DNA of 64,000 bases from Bog-473 sp963840435 (lineage in GTDB: Bacteria; Actinomycetota; Acidimicrobiia; Acidimicrobiales; RAAP-2), in assembly GCA_963840435.1 (NCBI GenBank), contig CAWIYY010000005.1:220093-284092 (forward strand), in the 5' to 3' direction. The position numbers and the translations under genes are program-made. A model generated the notes under the pieces. It searched no databases. It was given only the letters and a program-made list of their open reading frames with translations, and was not told where the DNA came from. Within the stretch, counting starts at the first letter, position 1, and the number at the start of each line of letters is the position of its first letter. Of this stretch, positions 33,903 through 41,987 are shown one piece after another.

Positions 33903-34740
33903 GCCGAACCTGGCCCAGCGCCTCGGCTACGGGGCGGAGGCCAAGCTCGTCATCATCAACGCCGACGATCTCGGCTCGTGCCATTCGGCCAACGTCGGGG
34001 TCTACGAGTGCCTGGCCACAGGCACGGTGACCAGCGCCACCCTGATGGTCCCCTGCCCGTGGGCCCGCGAGGCGAGCAGCCGCTACCGGGGCGAGGACAT
34101 CGGTGTCCACCTCACGGTCAACGCCGAATACCCGCTCTATCGCTGGGGTCCCATTACCCACGCGCCCTCGCTCCTCGGGGGCGACGGCGGGTTCCCGCGC
34201 ACGGTCGAGGACGTGTGGGACCACGCCGACCTGGACGAGGTCCGCCGCGAGTGCCGGGCCCAGATTGAGCGGGCGATCCTCTGGGGCTTCGACGTCAGCC
34301 ATCTCGACTCCCACATGGGTACGTTGCAACTGCGCCCGGAGTTCTTCGACGTCTACCTCGAGCTGGCCCTGGAGTTCGGCCTGCCGCTGCGCATGCTCAG
34401 CCGCGGCATGGAGCGCTACGCCGGCTTCCCCGCCCGCCAGGTGGCGGCGGTCGAGGGCGCCGTCTTCACCGACCATCTGCGCCACGTGCCCGGCGTGGGC
34501 TCGCGCCAGGTCTTCGAGAAGGACCTCCGCTCTCTGCGCCCGGGAGTGACCGAGCTCTTCTTGCACCCGGCGGTGGACAGCGCGGAGCTGCGCTCGCTGG
34601 CCACCGACGACTGGGAAGCCCGGGTGGACGATCACCGCATGATCTGTGGCGAGCACTGGGTCCGCCAGACCATCGACGAGGTCGGGGCGATCCTCATCGG
34701 CTACCGGCCGCTGCGCGAACTGGCCCGGGCGGGCGGTTGA
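33895..34740 (+). CDS. ChbG/HpnK (YdjC-like) family deacetylase
   Basis: A 281-residue carbohydrate deacetylase-fold protein. IINADDLGSCHSANVGV near residues 19-35 gives the catalytic aspartates, VHLTVNAEY holds a zinc-ligand His, and HLDSHMGT near residue 140 a second. Family members deacetylate diacetylchitobiose or hopanoid glycosides; the substrate here is unknown. Overlaps purE by 8 nt, so it is co-transcribed with the purine genes, an odd pairing without clear functional link. Confidence 0.87.
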   Translation: MAEPNLAQRLGYGAEAKLVIINADDLGSCHSANVGVYECLATGTVTSATLMVPCPWAREASSRYRGEDIGVHLTVNAEYPLYRWGPITHAPSLLGGDGGFPRTVEDVWDHADLDEVRRECRAQIERAILWGFDVSHLDSHMGTLQLRPEFFDVYLELALEFGLPLRMLSRGMERYAGFPARQVAAVEGAVFTDHLRHVPGVGSRQVFEKDLRSLRPGVTELFLHPAVDSAELRSLATDDWEARVDDHRMICGEHWVRQTIDEVGAILIGYRPLRELARAGG

Positions 34741-34743
34741 GCG

Positions 34744-35355
34744 ATGACCACGGCGACGACCACGACGATCAGCGGTGTGTCGCTCATCACCCGGCAGGGA
34801 GCGCGGGCGCCCGAGGTCTTCGAGATCGTTCTGTCCGCCGGAGGCATCGACTTCCGCCGCGCCGAACGGCCCGGCGCTCGACTCACCTGGGACAGGGTCT
34901 CGGCCTGGGAGATCGAGGAGCTTGAGGGCGACGTCGTGCTCACCCTGCAAGGGGCCGGTGCGGCCACGCCGCTCCTCATCTCCGGCTGGTCGGCCACGGA
35001 CCTCGCGGCGCGGCTGCACCAGCTGACGGACCAGCCGGCTCAGGTGACGGACTCGGCGCAGGTGGAGGAGGCGGACGCGCCGGCCGCGGAACCCCAAGGA
35101 GCGGCCAAACTCGGTGTGGTCGAGCTGCCGGGCCCGGCACCGGAGGCGAGCGACAAGACCGACGAGACCGACGAGTCCGGTGCGGCGCGGGAGCGGGCGG
35201 CGGACCGGGTCTGGCACCGGCTGGCGCGATCACCCCTGCCGTGGAAGGCCGTGGTGACCATTGCCCTCCTCGGCGTGCTGGCGGCCGCGGTCACCCTCGT
35301 ACTGCTGCAGAGCGCGGGCATCATCAGCTGGAGCTTCCTCGGCCCGACTGGCTAA
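34744..35355 (+). CDS. hypothetical membrane-anchored protein with PH-like N-terminus
   Basis: A 203-residue protein of unknown function. Residues about 1-95 are beta-rich (FEIVLSAGGIDFRRAERPGARLTWDRVSAWEIEE region), similar in texture to small PH-like domains. A low-complexity acidic/Ala linker follows (about 98-150), then one transmembrane helix near the C-terminus (VVTIALLGVLAAAVTLVLLQSAG) with a short tail outside. It starts 3 nt after the deacetylase stop, so it closes the purK operon. No homologue comes to mind. Confidence 0.7.
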   Translation: MTTATTTTISGVSLITRQGARAPEVFEIVLSAGGIDFRRAERPGARLTWDRVSAWEIEELEGDVVLTLQGAGAATPLLISGWSATDLAARLHQLTDQPAQVTDSAQVEEADAPAAEPQGAAKLGVVELPGPAPEASDKTDETDESGAARERAADRVWHRLARSPLPWKAVVTIALLGVLAAAVTLVLLQSAGIISWSFLGPTG

Positions 35356-35398
35356 CGGAGAACGGGCTAACGGAGAACCGACTCACAGCAGAACCGGG

Positions 35399-35418
35399 CC
35401 GAGCTAGACCCGGCTCGG
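35399..35418. terminator. hairpin between convergent genes
   Basis: CCGAGC (35399-35404) and GCTCGG (35413-35418) form a 6-bp stem with an 8-nt loop in the gap between the purK operon end and convergent mca. There is no T-tract. A 13-nt unit GCTAACGGAGAAC occurs twice just before it (35351 and 35366). Confidence 0.4.
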
Positions 35419-35425
35419 AACAAGC

Positions 35426-36289
35426 TCAGACCGTACGCACTCCGACGAAGAGGTCGTCCTCGGTCACGTCGACCGAGCCGACGCGACTCTGGGCCAGGCG
35501 GTACTCGTCGAACGGGTGGATGTCGCGCAGGACCTCGGGCGGCAACCCGAACCAGAAGGGCGACGTGGGGTCGACCTGGGTGGCGTGGGCCTTGAGCGCG
35601 TCGGCCCGCACCTGGGTGAAACCGGTCACGTCGATCGAGGTGGTGTACGGCTCGGTCTTGGTCATGCGGGCCAACCACCGGTCGTCGAAGGGCGACTTGA
35701 GACCGAGCTCGTCGAACTTGTCGTGCATGGCCCGGAAGCGCTCACCGTTCCAGACCGAGTAGTAGAGCTTGGCCGGGGCGAACGGCGGTCCGGCCTCCGG
35801 GTAGCGGTCCGGATCACCGGCGAGGTCGAACGCCAGAACGGAGATCTCATGGACACGGAGATGGTCCGGATGCGGGTACTCCGTCTGGTTGTCGCCGTAG
35901 GTGATCACGACCTGGGGGCGCTCGCGCCGGATGACCGCCACCAGGCGGCCGACCGCCTCGTCGAGCGGCGCCTGGGCGAACGACGCCGGGTTCTTGTTGG
36001 CCTCCGAGTCGGGCATGCCCGAGTCCCGGTAGCCGAGGAGGACCGTGTCGTCGTACCCGATGATCTCGGTGGAGGCCTTCAGCTCGGCCATGCGGACGTT
36101 CCCGATGTCCGCCCGCACCTCGGGCGTGTCCATGGCCGGGTTCAGGATGTCGCCCTCCTCGCCCCCCGTGCAGCAGACCAGCACGGTGTGGACCCCGGCG
36201 GCGTGGTACTTGGCCACGGTGGGTGCGCCCTTGGACGCCTCGTCGTCGGGATGCGCGTGGACGCTGAGCAGGCAGAGGCGCTCGGGCAC
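35426..36289 (-). CDS. mca: mycothiol S-conjugate amidase
   Basis: A 287-residue zinc amidase that cleaves mycothiol S-conjugates to a mercapturic acid and GlcN-Ins, the actinobacterial detoxification route. HAHPDDEASKG at 11-21 supplies zinc ligands His13 and Asp16; CCTGGEEGDILNP and YPHPDHLRVHE supply further site residues; the C-terminal WFGLPPEVLRDIHPFDEY region distinguishes Mca from MshB. Start is GTG 36289 with a TAGTCT box 6 nt before it. Divergent from pspA. Confidence 0.94.
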   Translation of the reverse strand: MPERLCLLSVHAHPDDEASKGAPTVAKYHAAGVHTVLVCCTGGEEGDILNPAMDTPEVRADIGNVRMAELKASTEIIGYDDTVLLGYRDSGMPDSEANKNPASFAQAPLDEAVGRLVAVIRRERPQVVITYGDNQTEYPHPDHLRVHEISVLAFDLAGDPDRYPEAGPPFAPAKLYYSVWNGERFRAMHDKFDELGLKSPFDDRWLARMTKTEPYTTSIDVTGFTQVRADALKAHATQVDPTSPFWFGLPPEVLRDIHPFDEYRLAQSRVGSVDVTEDDLFVGVRTV

Positions 36290-36295
36290 GAGCCG

Positions 36296-36301
36296 AGACT
36301 A
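36296..36301 (-). promoter_or_regulatory. leaderless -10 (TAGTCT) of mca
   Basis: TAGTCT on the minus strand, 6 nt before GTG 36289. Confidence 0.6.
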
Positions 36302-36364
36302 CCGGGGGCGGGGCCCCCATCCGGGCGGCGCCGGGGGTCGCGGCCGGTCGCCCGCCGTCGGGCC

Positions 36365-36397
36365 GGTGCGGGCGAGGTGCGGGCGAGGTGCGGGCGC
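36365..36397. repeat. three 11-bp direct repeats between mca and pspA
   Basis: GGTGCGGGCGA occurs at 36365, 36376 and 36387 (the last copy ends in GC), an 11-bp period close to one helical turn, in the 180-nt divergent region. It could be a binding array or simple GC-rich repetition. Confidence 0.5.
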
Positions 36398-36455
36398 AGA
36401 CCCAGGGGGGACGGAGGCGGAACGAGCCCGGTGCCACCCCCCGCCCGCTGGGCTT

Positions 36456-36461
36456 TATGCT
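36456..36461 (+). promoter_or_regulatory. leaderless -10 (TATGCT) of pspA
   Basis: TATGCT plus 8 nt before ATG 36470. Confidence 0.6.
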
Positions 36462-36469
36462 CGTAAGCC

Positions 36470-37261
36470 ATGGCAGGTACGTTCAGCCGAATCGCGGACA
36501 TTTTCCGGTCCAAGGCCAACAAGGCCCTGGACAAGATGGAGGACCCCCGCGAGACGCTCGACCTCTCGTACGAGAAGCAGATCGAGCAGCTGACCAAGGT
36601 GCGGCGGGGCGTGGCGGACGTGGCCACGGCCCGGAAGCGGATCGAGCTGCAGGCCCAAGGGCTGCAGAAGCAGGCCGACAAACTCCAGAGCCAGGCCAAG
36701 GCGGCCCTGCAGCAGGGCAACGAGGACCTGGCCCGCGAGGCGCTGTCGCGGCGGGCCGCGCTGGGCGAGCAGCTGACCGAGCTCAAGACCCAGCACGACC
36801 AGATCGTCGAGCAGGAGCAGAAGCTCGTCCAGACGTCGCAGGAGCTCCAGGTGCGGGTGGAGCGGTTCCGCACGCAGAAGGAGACGATGAAGGCCTCGTA
36901 CACGGCGGCCGAGGCCCAGACCAAGGTGGGCGAGGCCATCTCGGGGATCTCGGACTCGAACAAGTCTGCCGGCGCCACCATGCAGCGGGCGCAGGACAAG
37001 ATCGCCTCGATGCAGGCCCGGGCGGGCGCCATCGACGAGCTGCTGGCCTCGGGCGCACTGGACGACCTGACGACGCCGGTAGACGACATTCAAAAGGAGC
37101 TCGACAAGGTGTCCTCTTCCAACCAGGTCGACAACGAGCTGGCCGCGCTCAAGGCCGAGATCGGCACGGGCCCACCGGCCGGCGGTGGCGAGGCGGCGGC
37201 GCTGCCGTCGGCGGCGGCCGAGTCGTCCGAGGCAGGCGCGGCCGGCGTCGAGGGGGCCTGA
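36470..37261 (+). CDS. pspA: PspA/IM30 family protein
   Basis: A 263-residue ESCRT-III-like envelope stress protein. The N-terminal amphipathic helix (TFSRIADIFRSKANKAL) binds membranes; residues about 20-160 are long charged coiled coils with the SYEKQIEQLTKV motif. The C-terminus past residue 225 is Gly/Ala/Glu-rich and disordered. PspA oligomers stabilise damaged membranes. Its stop overlaps the htpX start (TGATG), making a pspA-htpX-pspAB operon. Confidence 0.92.
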   Translation: MAGTFSRIADIFRSKANKALDKMEDPRETLDLSYEKQIEQLTKVRRGVADVATARKRIELQAQGLQKQADKLQSQAKAALQQGNEDLAREALSRRAALGEQLTELKTQHDQIVEQEQKLVQTSQELQVRVERFRTQKETMKASYTAAEAQTKVGEAISGISDSNKSAGATMQRAQDKIASMQARAGAIDELLASGALDDLTTPVDDIQKELDKVSSSNQVDNELAALKAEIGTGPPAGGGEAAALPSAAAESSEAGAAGVEGA

Positions 37262-38211
37262 TGGCGATCGCCCACAACATTCCGGCCGACCGGGGCCTCA
37301 CCTACCGGATGCTGATGACCGGGTTCTTCCTGGTCGTGCTCTACGGGGCCGTGATCAGCATCCTCATCCTGGTGGGCCTGTCCTTCGCCTTCGTCCTGGT
37401 GATCGCCTTCGCGCTGATCTTCTGCCAGTACTGGTTCAGCGACAAGATCGCCATGTACTCCATGCACGCCAAGGAAGTCACGCCCGAGCAGGCGCCCGCG
37501 CTGCACGGGGTGGTCGACCGCCTTTGCGCGCTGGCCGACATGCCCAAGCCCCGAGTGGCGATCGCCCAGACCGACATACCCAACGCCTTCGCCACCGGCC
37601 GCAGCCCCAAGAAGGCCGTCGTCTGCGTGACGTCGGGTCTGTTGCGCCGCCTCGACGAGCCCGAGGTCGAAGCGGTGCTCGCCCACGAGCTCTCCCATGT
37701 CGCCCACCGCGACGTGGCCGTGATGACCATCGCCAGCGGACTCGGGATGATCGCCGGGCTGCTGACCCGGGTGCTGTTCTACTCCGAACTCTTCGGCGGG
37801 GGCGGGCGAGGCGGCAACAACCAGAACGGGCAGAACGTCTTCTTCATCGAGATGATCGTGATGCTGGTGTCGATCGTTGTGTACTTCGTCTCCTTCCTCC
37901 TGACCATGGCGCTCTCGCGCTACCGCGAGCTGGCGGCCGACCGCTCGGGCGCACTGCTCATCGGGCGACCCTCGCTGCTGGCCTCGGCCCTGGTGAAGAT
38001 CACCGGCGAGATGGGTCGCATCCCGACCAAGGACCTGCGGGCGGCCGAGCCGTTCAACGCCTTCTTCTTCACGCCGGCAGTGGCGACCGGCGGCGACCAG
38101 GGCGCCGGCGGCGGGTTCTCCTTCGGCAACCTCTTCCGCACCCACCCCACCCTGGAGCGCCGTCTGGCCCAGCTGGAGACGCTCGAGCACCAGCTCGGCC
38201 AGACCAGCTGA
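37261..38211 (+). CDS. htpX: HtpX family membrane zinc metalloprotease
   Basis: A 316-residue M48 protease. Two N-terminal helices (about residues 18-56), catalytic HELSH at 142-146, two further helices near 155-170 and 192-215, and the third zinc ligand Glu in RELAADRSG near residue 225. HtpX degrades misfolded membrane proteins under stress. It is fused translationally to pspA by a 1-nt overlap and followed by pspAB; this gene trio is a known actinobacterial arrangement. Confidence 0.94.
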   Translation: MAIAHNIPADRGLTYRMLMTGFFLVVLYGAVISILILVGLSFAFVLVIAFALIFCQYWFSDKIAMYSMHAKEVTPEQAPALHGVVDRLCALADMPKPRVAIAQTDIPNAFATGRSPKKAVVCVTSGLLRRLDEPEVEAVLAHELSHVAHRDVAVMTIASGLGMIAGLLTRVLFYSELFGGGGRGGNNQNGQNVFFIEMIVMLVSIVVYFVSFLLTMALSRYRELAADRSGALLIGRPSLLASALVKITGEMGRIPTKDLRAAEPFNAFFFTPAVATGGDQGAGGGFSFGNLFRTHPTLERRLAQLETLEHQLGQTS

Positions 38212-38236
38212 ACCCGGCTCGCTCGGTACGGCGGCC

Positions 38237-38809
38237 ATGGGACTCCTCGACACGATCCTGGGCCGGTCCAAGCCGGTGCGGGCCAACCTGGACGCGCTGT
38301 TCTCGCTGCCCACGGCGGCCCTGACCCTGCAGAGCGCGGGCGGCCTGGTGTCCTCCGGGCACGCGGGCGTCTGCTGGAAGCCGCCGCCCGGGCAGGCGGC
38401 GGCGGATGCCCAGAAGGAGGTGGCCGAGCTGGTGGGCGACGGCTTCGGCCAGGCCCTCGACTCGTTCGACTACGGCTGGCTGCTGCTCGACGACCCCGAG
38501 CTCGACGACCTGGTGACCAAGGTGCACATGGCCAACTCGACGCTGCAGGACAACGGCTGGGGGCCCCAGCTCCTGGCCTCGGTCTTCGGCTTCGTGCCGG
38601 GGCCGGACGCCGGGACCGACGCCAAGGCGTTCCGGCTCGTCTATCTGTTCAAACGGGGCACCTTCTACCCGTTCGCCCCGGTGGACGCCTCGAAGGAGCG
38701 GCGCGACACCGAGCTGGAGCTCCGCATCCGGAGCATGGTCGGAGCCGACCTCCCGATCGAGCAAGACCTGAACCGCTGGTTCCCCATGTGGGACATGCCC
38801 GTCTCGTGA
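38237..38809 (+). CDS. pspAB: PspA-associated protein PspAB
   Basis: A 190-residue soluble protein opening with MGLLDTILGRSKPVRANLDALFSLP-type sequence, typical of the PspAB family found with PspA and HtpX in actinobacteria and archaea. The middle has DYGWLLLDDPELDDLVTKVH. The biochemical role is not known to me; linkage suggests a partner of PspA/HtpX in membrane stress. It lies 25 nt after htpX and 12 nt before a phosphatase gene, so probably one operon. Confidence 0.85.
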   Translation: MGLLDTILGRSKPVRANLDALFSLPTAALTLQSAGGLVSSGHAGVCWKPPPGQAAADAQKEVAELVGDGFGQALDSFDYGWLLLDDPELDDLVTKVHMANSTLQDNGWGPQLLASVFGFVPGPDAGTDAKAFRLVYLFKRGTFYPFAPVDASKERRDTELELRIRSMVGADLPIEQDLNRWFPMWDMPVS

Positions 38810-38821
38810 CATCCTGATCCC

Positions 38822-39577
38822 GTGACCGACACCTTCCAACGCCGGATCGACCTCGATGGCGCGGTGAACTTCCGCGACCTCGGCGGCTACGTCGTGGATT
38901 CCGGCGTGGCGGTGACCCGCTGGCGCACGCTCTTCCGGGCCGACGGGCTGGGCGAGCTGACCGTCGGCGACTTCACCGTGCTGCGCGATCTGGGCATCCG
39001 CACCGTCATCGACCTGCGTGCGGCGTACGAGCTCGAACGAGGGCAGTTCGACGTGGAGGCCCACCCGGCGGACTACCACCACATCCCGTTCATCGAGTCG
39101 ATCCCCGACCCCGAGGAGTTCGACCGGCGGCCCGACCTGCTCGAGGAGCAGTACCTCGAGATGCTGGACAACGCCGGCGCCGAGATCCGCTCCGCCCTCG
39201 AGGTGTTGGCCGGGCCCGACGCCCTGCCGGCCGTCTTCCACTGCACGGCGGGCAAGGACCGGACCGGACTGCTGTCGGCCATTGTGCTGTCGCTGCTCGG
39301 CGTGCCCGAGGACACGGTGGTGGCCGACTACGCGCTCAGCCAGGAGGCCATGGGCCGGCTGAAGGAGAAGATCATCAGCAAGTACCCCGACAGCGCCGAC
39401 ATGCTCAACAGCATCGAGGGGGTGTTCTCGGCCGAGCCGGCCAAGATGCACACGCTCCTCTCCTACCTGCACGAGCACTACGGCTCGGTGGAGCGCTACG
39501 TGGAGGGGATCGGCGTCGGGCCGGGGGTGGTTGCGGGGCTGCGGGTCGCGCTGCTCGAACCCGTCTCGTCCTCGTAG
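38822..39577 (+). CDS. tyrosine/serine protein phosphatase (Tyr_phosphatase3-like)
   Basis: A 251-residue cysteine phosphatase. The P-loop HCTAGKDRTGL near residues 140-150 matches the HCxxGxxRTG consensus (CxxGKDRTG form of PF13350, as in MptpB). VNFRDLGGY at residues 15-23 is the family N-terminal motif, and RTVIDLRAAYE follows. Substrates may be phosphoproteins or phosphoinositides. Start is GTG 38822. It follows pspAB by 12 nt, so it may be the fourth gene of the stress operon. Confidence 0.9.
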   Translation: MTDTFQRRIDLDGAVNFRDLGGYVVDSGVAVTRWRTLFRADGLGELTVGDFTVLRDLGIRTVIDLRAAYELERGQFDVEAHPADYHHIPFIESIPDPEEFDRRPDLLEEQYLEMLDNAGAEIRSALEVLAGPDALPAVFHCTAGKDRTGLLSAIVLSLLGVPEDTVVADYALSQEAMGRLKEKIISKYPDSADMLNSIEGVFSAEPAKMHTLLSYLHEHYGSVERYVEGIGVGPGVVAGLRVALLEPVSSS

Positions 39578-39631
39578 CACGGACCGCACCCAGGGCTCCG
39601 AGTCGTGGCCTGACACCGAGGAGGACTCCCG

Positions 39632-40195
39632 ATGCGCAGCGTGACCTATTCGATGGGCGTCTCACTTGACGGCTTCATCGCTGGTCCGGACGGCGAGTTC
39701 GGCTGGACGGAGCCCGACGAGGAGGTCTTTCGCTTCGTCACCGACGAGATACGAGGGATCGACGTCCACCTGCTGGGACGACGGCTCTACGAGACGATGC
39801 TGTACTGGGAAGACGCCGACCAGGATCCATCGCTCGACGACGCAATGCTCGAATGGGCCGCTCTGTGGAAGCCGCTCCCAAAGGTGGTGTTCTCCCGCAC
39901 GCTCTCCGCGGTGCGGGGGAATGCCCGCCTGGCCTCGGGCAGCCTGGCCGAGGAGATTGCGCGGTTGCGGGCCGAGCCGGGGCAGGGCGAGATCGCGATC
40001 GGCGGTGCGGCTCTCGCGGCCGAGGCGGCCGAGCTCGGTCTGATCGACGAGTATCGAGCCAGGGTCTACCCGGTGCTGGTCGGCGGCGGCATTCCGTACT
40101 TTCCTCGAGGCGAGCGCCGGGTGGATCTCGAGCTCGTCGAGACCCGCACCTTCAGCTCGAACGTCGTGTACCTCCACTACCGGGTGGCCCGCTAG
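39632..40195 (+). CDS. dihydrofolate reductase family protein (RibD C-terminal domain type)
   Basis: A 187-residue DHFR-fold reductase of the stand-alone RibD_C group. MGVSLDGFIAGPDG near the N-terminus, HLLGRRLYETMLYWE near residue 45 and GEIAIGGAALAAEAAELGLIDEY near residue 125 are the usual motifs. These NADPH reductases in actinobacteria have unknown substrates and are not true folate enzymes. A strong GAGGAGG Shine-Dalgarno supports the start. Confidence 0.9.
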   Translation: MRSVTYSMGVSLDGFIAGPDGEFGWTEPDEEVFRFVTDEIRGIDVHLLGRRLYETMLYWEDADQDPSLDDAMLEWAALWKPLPKVVFSRTLSAVRGNARLASGSLAEEIARLRAEPGQGEIAIGGAALAAEAAELGLIDEYRARVYPVLVGGGIPYFPRGERRVDLELVETRTFSSNVVYLHYRVAR

Positions 40196-40243
40196 CCGGC
40201 TCGTCCGGCTCGTCCGGCGAAGGCCCGGTGGTCGGTCGCTGTC

Positions 40244-40558
40244 CTAGCTGTCGTCGTCCTCCCGGACGTCGGGTCGCAGGCGGTCGATGGCGGAGGCCAG
40301 GGCCAGGTCGAGCAGGGTCAGGCCGCCCGAGTCGTGGGTGCTGAGGGCCAGGTGCACCGTGTTCCACCGGATGTCGATGTCAGGGTGATGGTTGGCCGCC
40401 TCCGCCGCCGCGCCGACGGCGTTGACGAAGCGGAGGGCGGCTGCGAAGTCGTGCAACGTGACCGTCGTCCTGAGCTCGTCGCCCTCGCGGGTCCAGGCGA
40501 TGTGCTGGTCGGCCAGCGCCCGGTCGACGTCGTCGCTGGTGAGCAGGGGCTCCTTCAC
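40244..40558 (-). CDS. phhB: 4a-hydroxytetrahydrobiopterin dehydratase (pterin-4a-carbinolamine dehydratase)
   Basis: A 104-residue PCD/DCoH-like protein. The active-site motif HHPDIDIRWNTVHLALSTHDSGGLT spans residues about 57-80. It recycles pterin cofactor after aromatic hydroxylation, though many bacteria keep it for other pterin or carboxysome roles. Its start overlaps the fumC stop by 4 nt (ATGA), so it is co-translated with fumarase. Confidence 0.93.
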   Translation of the reverse strand: MKEPLLTSDDVDRALADQHIAWTREGDELRTTVTLHDFAAALRFVNAVGAAAEAANHHPDIDIRWNTVHLALSTHDSGGLTLLDLALASAIDRLRPDVREDDDS

Positions 40559-41943
40559 GGGTGGGTCATGTCCTCGGGCCGCACGGCCTCGTCGAACTGC
40601 TCGACCGTGAGCAGGCCGAGCTCGAGGGCGGCCTCGCGCAACGTCGTCCGCTCCTTCTGCGCCTTCTTGGCCACCTTGGCCGCGTCGTCGTAACCGATGA
40701 TCGGGGTGAGGGCGGTGACCAGCATCAGCGACTCGCGCAGGTGCCGGTCGATCTGCTCGTAGTCGGGCTGGAGGCCCTCGACGCAGAACTCACGGAAGGT
40801 GCGGGAGGCGTCGGTCAGGAGGGCGATCGACTGCATGACGTTGTAGGCGATAACCGGCTTGCAGACGTTGAGCTCGAGGTTGCCCCGGCTGCCGGCGCTG
40901 GTCACGGCGACGTCGTTGCCGATCACCTGGATGCCGACCATGATCATCGCCTCGCACTGGGTGGGGTTGACCTTGCCCGGCATGATGGACGAACCCGGCT
41001 CGTTCTCGGGCAGCAGCAGCTCGCCCAGGCCGCTGCGCGGGCCCGACCCGAGCCAGCGGAGATCGTCGGCGATCTTCATGAGCGACACGGCCAGCGTGCG
41101 CAGGGCGCCATGGCTGAAGACCAGGGCGTCGTGCGCAGCCAGGGCGGCGAACTTGTTCGGGGCCGAGACGAAGGGCAGTGCGGTGGCTTCCGCGATGGCT
41201 TTGGCCACCCGGTCGGCGAACTCGGGGTGGGTGTTGAGGCCGGTGCCCACCGCGCTCCCGCCCAGGGCCAGTTCGTAGAGGCCGGGCAGCGTCAGCACGA
41301 TGCGCTCGAGGTCGGCGTTCAGCTGGGCCACGTAGCCCGAGAACTCCTGGCCCAGCGTCAGCGGCACCGCGTCCATGAGGTGGGTTCGCCCGATCTTCGT
41401 CACGTCGGCGAAGGCAACCTCCTTCTCGTGCAGGGCGTTGCGCAGCTTCGTCACCGACGGGATCAGGCGGTGCACGATCTCCTCGACCGCCGCGATGTGC
41501 ATGGCGGTGGGGAAGGTGTCGTTCGACGACTGCGACATGTTCACGTCGTCGTTGGGGTGGATGGGCTTCTTCGACCCCATGACCCCACCGGCCAGCTCGA
41601 TGGCCCGGTTGGAGATGACCTCGTTGGCATTCATGTTGGTCTGGGTGCCGCTCCCCGTCTGCCAGATGCGCAGCGGGAACTGGTCGTCGAGAGCACCCTT
41701 GGCCACCTCGGCCGACGCCTGCTCGATCAGGGCGGCCTTGTCGTCCGCCAACTTGCCGATGTCCCGGTTCACCTTGGCGGCGCAGCCCTTGAGGAGGCCG
41801 AAGGCCCGGATCAGGGGTCTGGGCATCGTCTCGGTGCCGATGTCGAAATGGTGCAGCGAGCGCTGCGTCTGGGCGCCCCAGTACCGGTCGGCGGGGACGT
41901 CGATCTCCCCCATGCTGTCGCTTTCCACACGAGTCTCGGTCAT
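40555..41943 (-). CDS. fumC: class II fumarate hydratase
   Basis: A 462-residue fumarase of the TCA cycle (fumarate to malate). The signature loop GSSIMPGKVNPTQCEA near residue 316, the N-terminal GEIDVPADRYWGAQTQRSLHHF and NDTFPTAMHIAA identify class II. The distinction from aspartase rests on FumC-like motifs throughout. Start ATG 41943 has a TAAGCT box 8 nt upstream. phhB follows with overlap. Confidence 0.95.
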   Translation of the reverse strand: MTETRVESDSMGEIDVPADRYWGAQTQRSLHHFDIGTETMPRPLIRAFGLLKGCAAKVNRDIGKLADDKAALIEQASAEVAKGALDDQFPLRIWQTGSGTQTNMNANEVISNRAIELAGGVMGSKKPIHPNDDVNMSQSSNDTFPTAMHIAAVEEIVHRLIPSVTKLRNALHEKEVAFADVTKIGRTHLMDAVPLTLGQEFSGYVAQLNADLERIVLTLPGLYELALGGSAVGTGLNTHPEFADRVAKAIAEATALPFVSAPNKFAALAAHDALVFSHGALRTLAVSLMKIADDLRWLGSGPRSGLGELLLPENEPGSSIMPGKVNPTQCEAMIMVGIQVIGNDVAVTSAGSRGNLELNVCKPVIAYNVMQSIALLTDASRTFREFCVEGLQPDYEQIDRHLRESLMLVTALTPIIGYDDAAKVAKKAQKERTTLREAALELGLLTVEQFDEAVRPEDMTHP

Positions 41944-41951
41944 CGCGAATC

Positions 41952-41957
41952 AGCTTA
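41952..41957 (-). promoter_or_regulatory. leaderless -10 (TAAGCT) of fumC
   Basis: TAAGCT on the minus strand, 8 nt before ATG 41943. Confidence 0.6.
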
Positions 41958-41987
41958 GGACGGGCGGAGGCGGGCGATCTCCCGGCT

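Noticed and set aside
35351..35378. GCTAACGGAGAAC doublet as a competence-type element
   Set aside because: Shares only GGAGAAC with the comM/yraN element, is at a 3' end between convergent genes and does not precede a start.
40561..41958. 465-codon plus-strand frame antisense to fumC
   Set aside because: No motifs and Leu/Val/Gly/Arg shadow composition; fumC on the minus strand is unmistakable.
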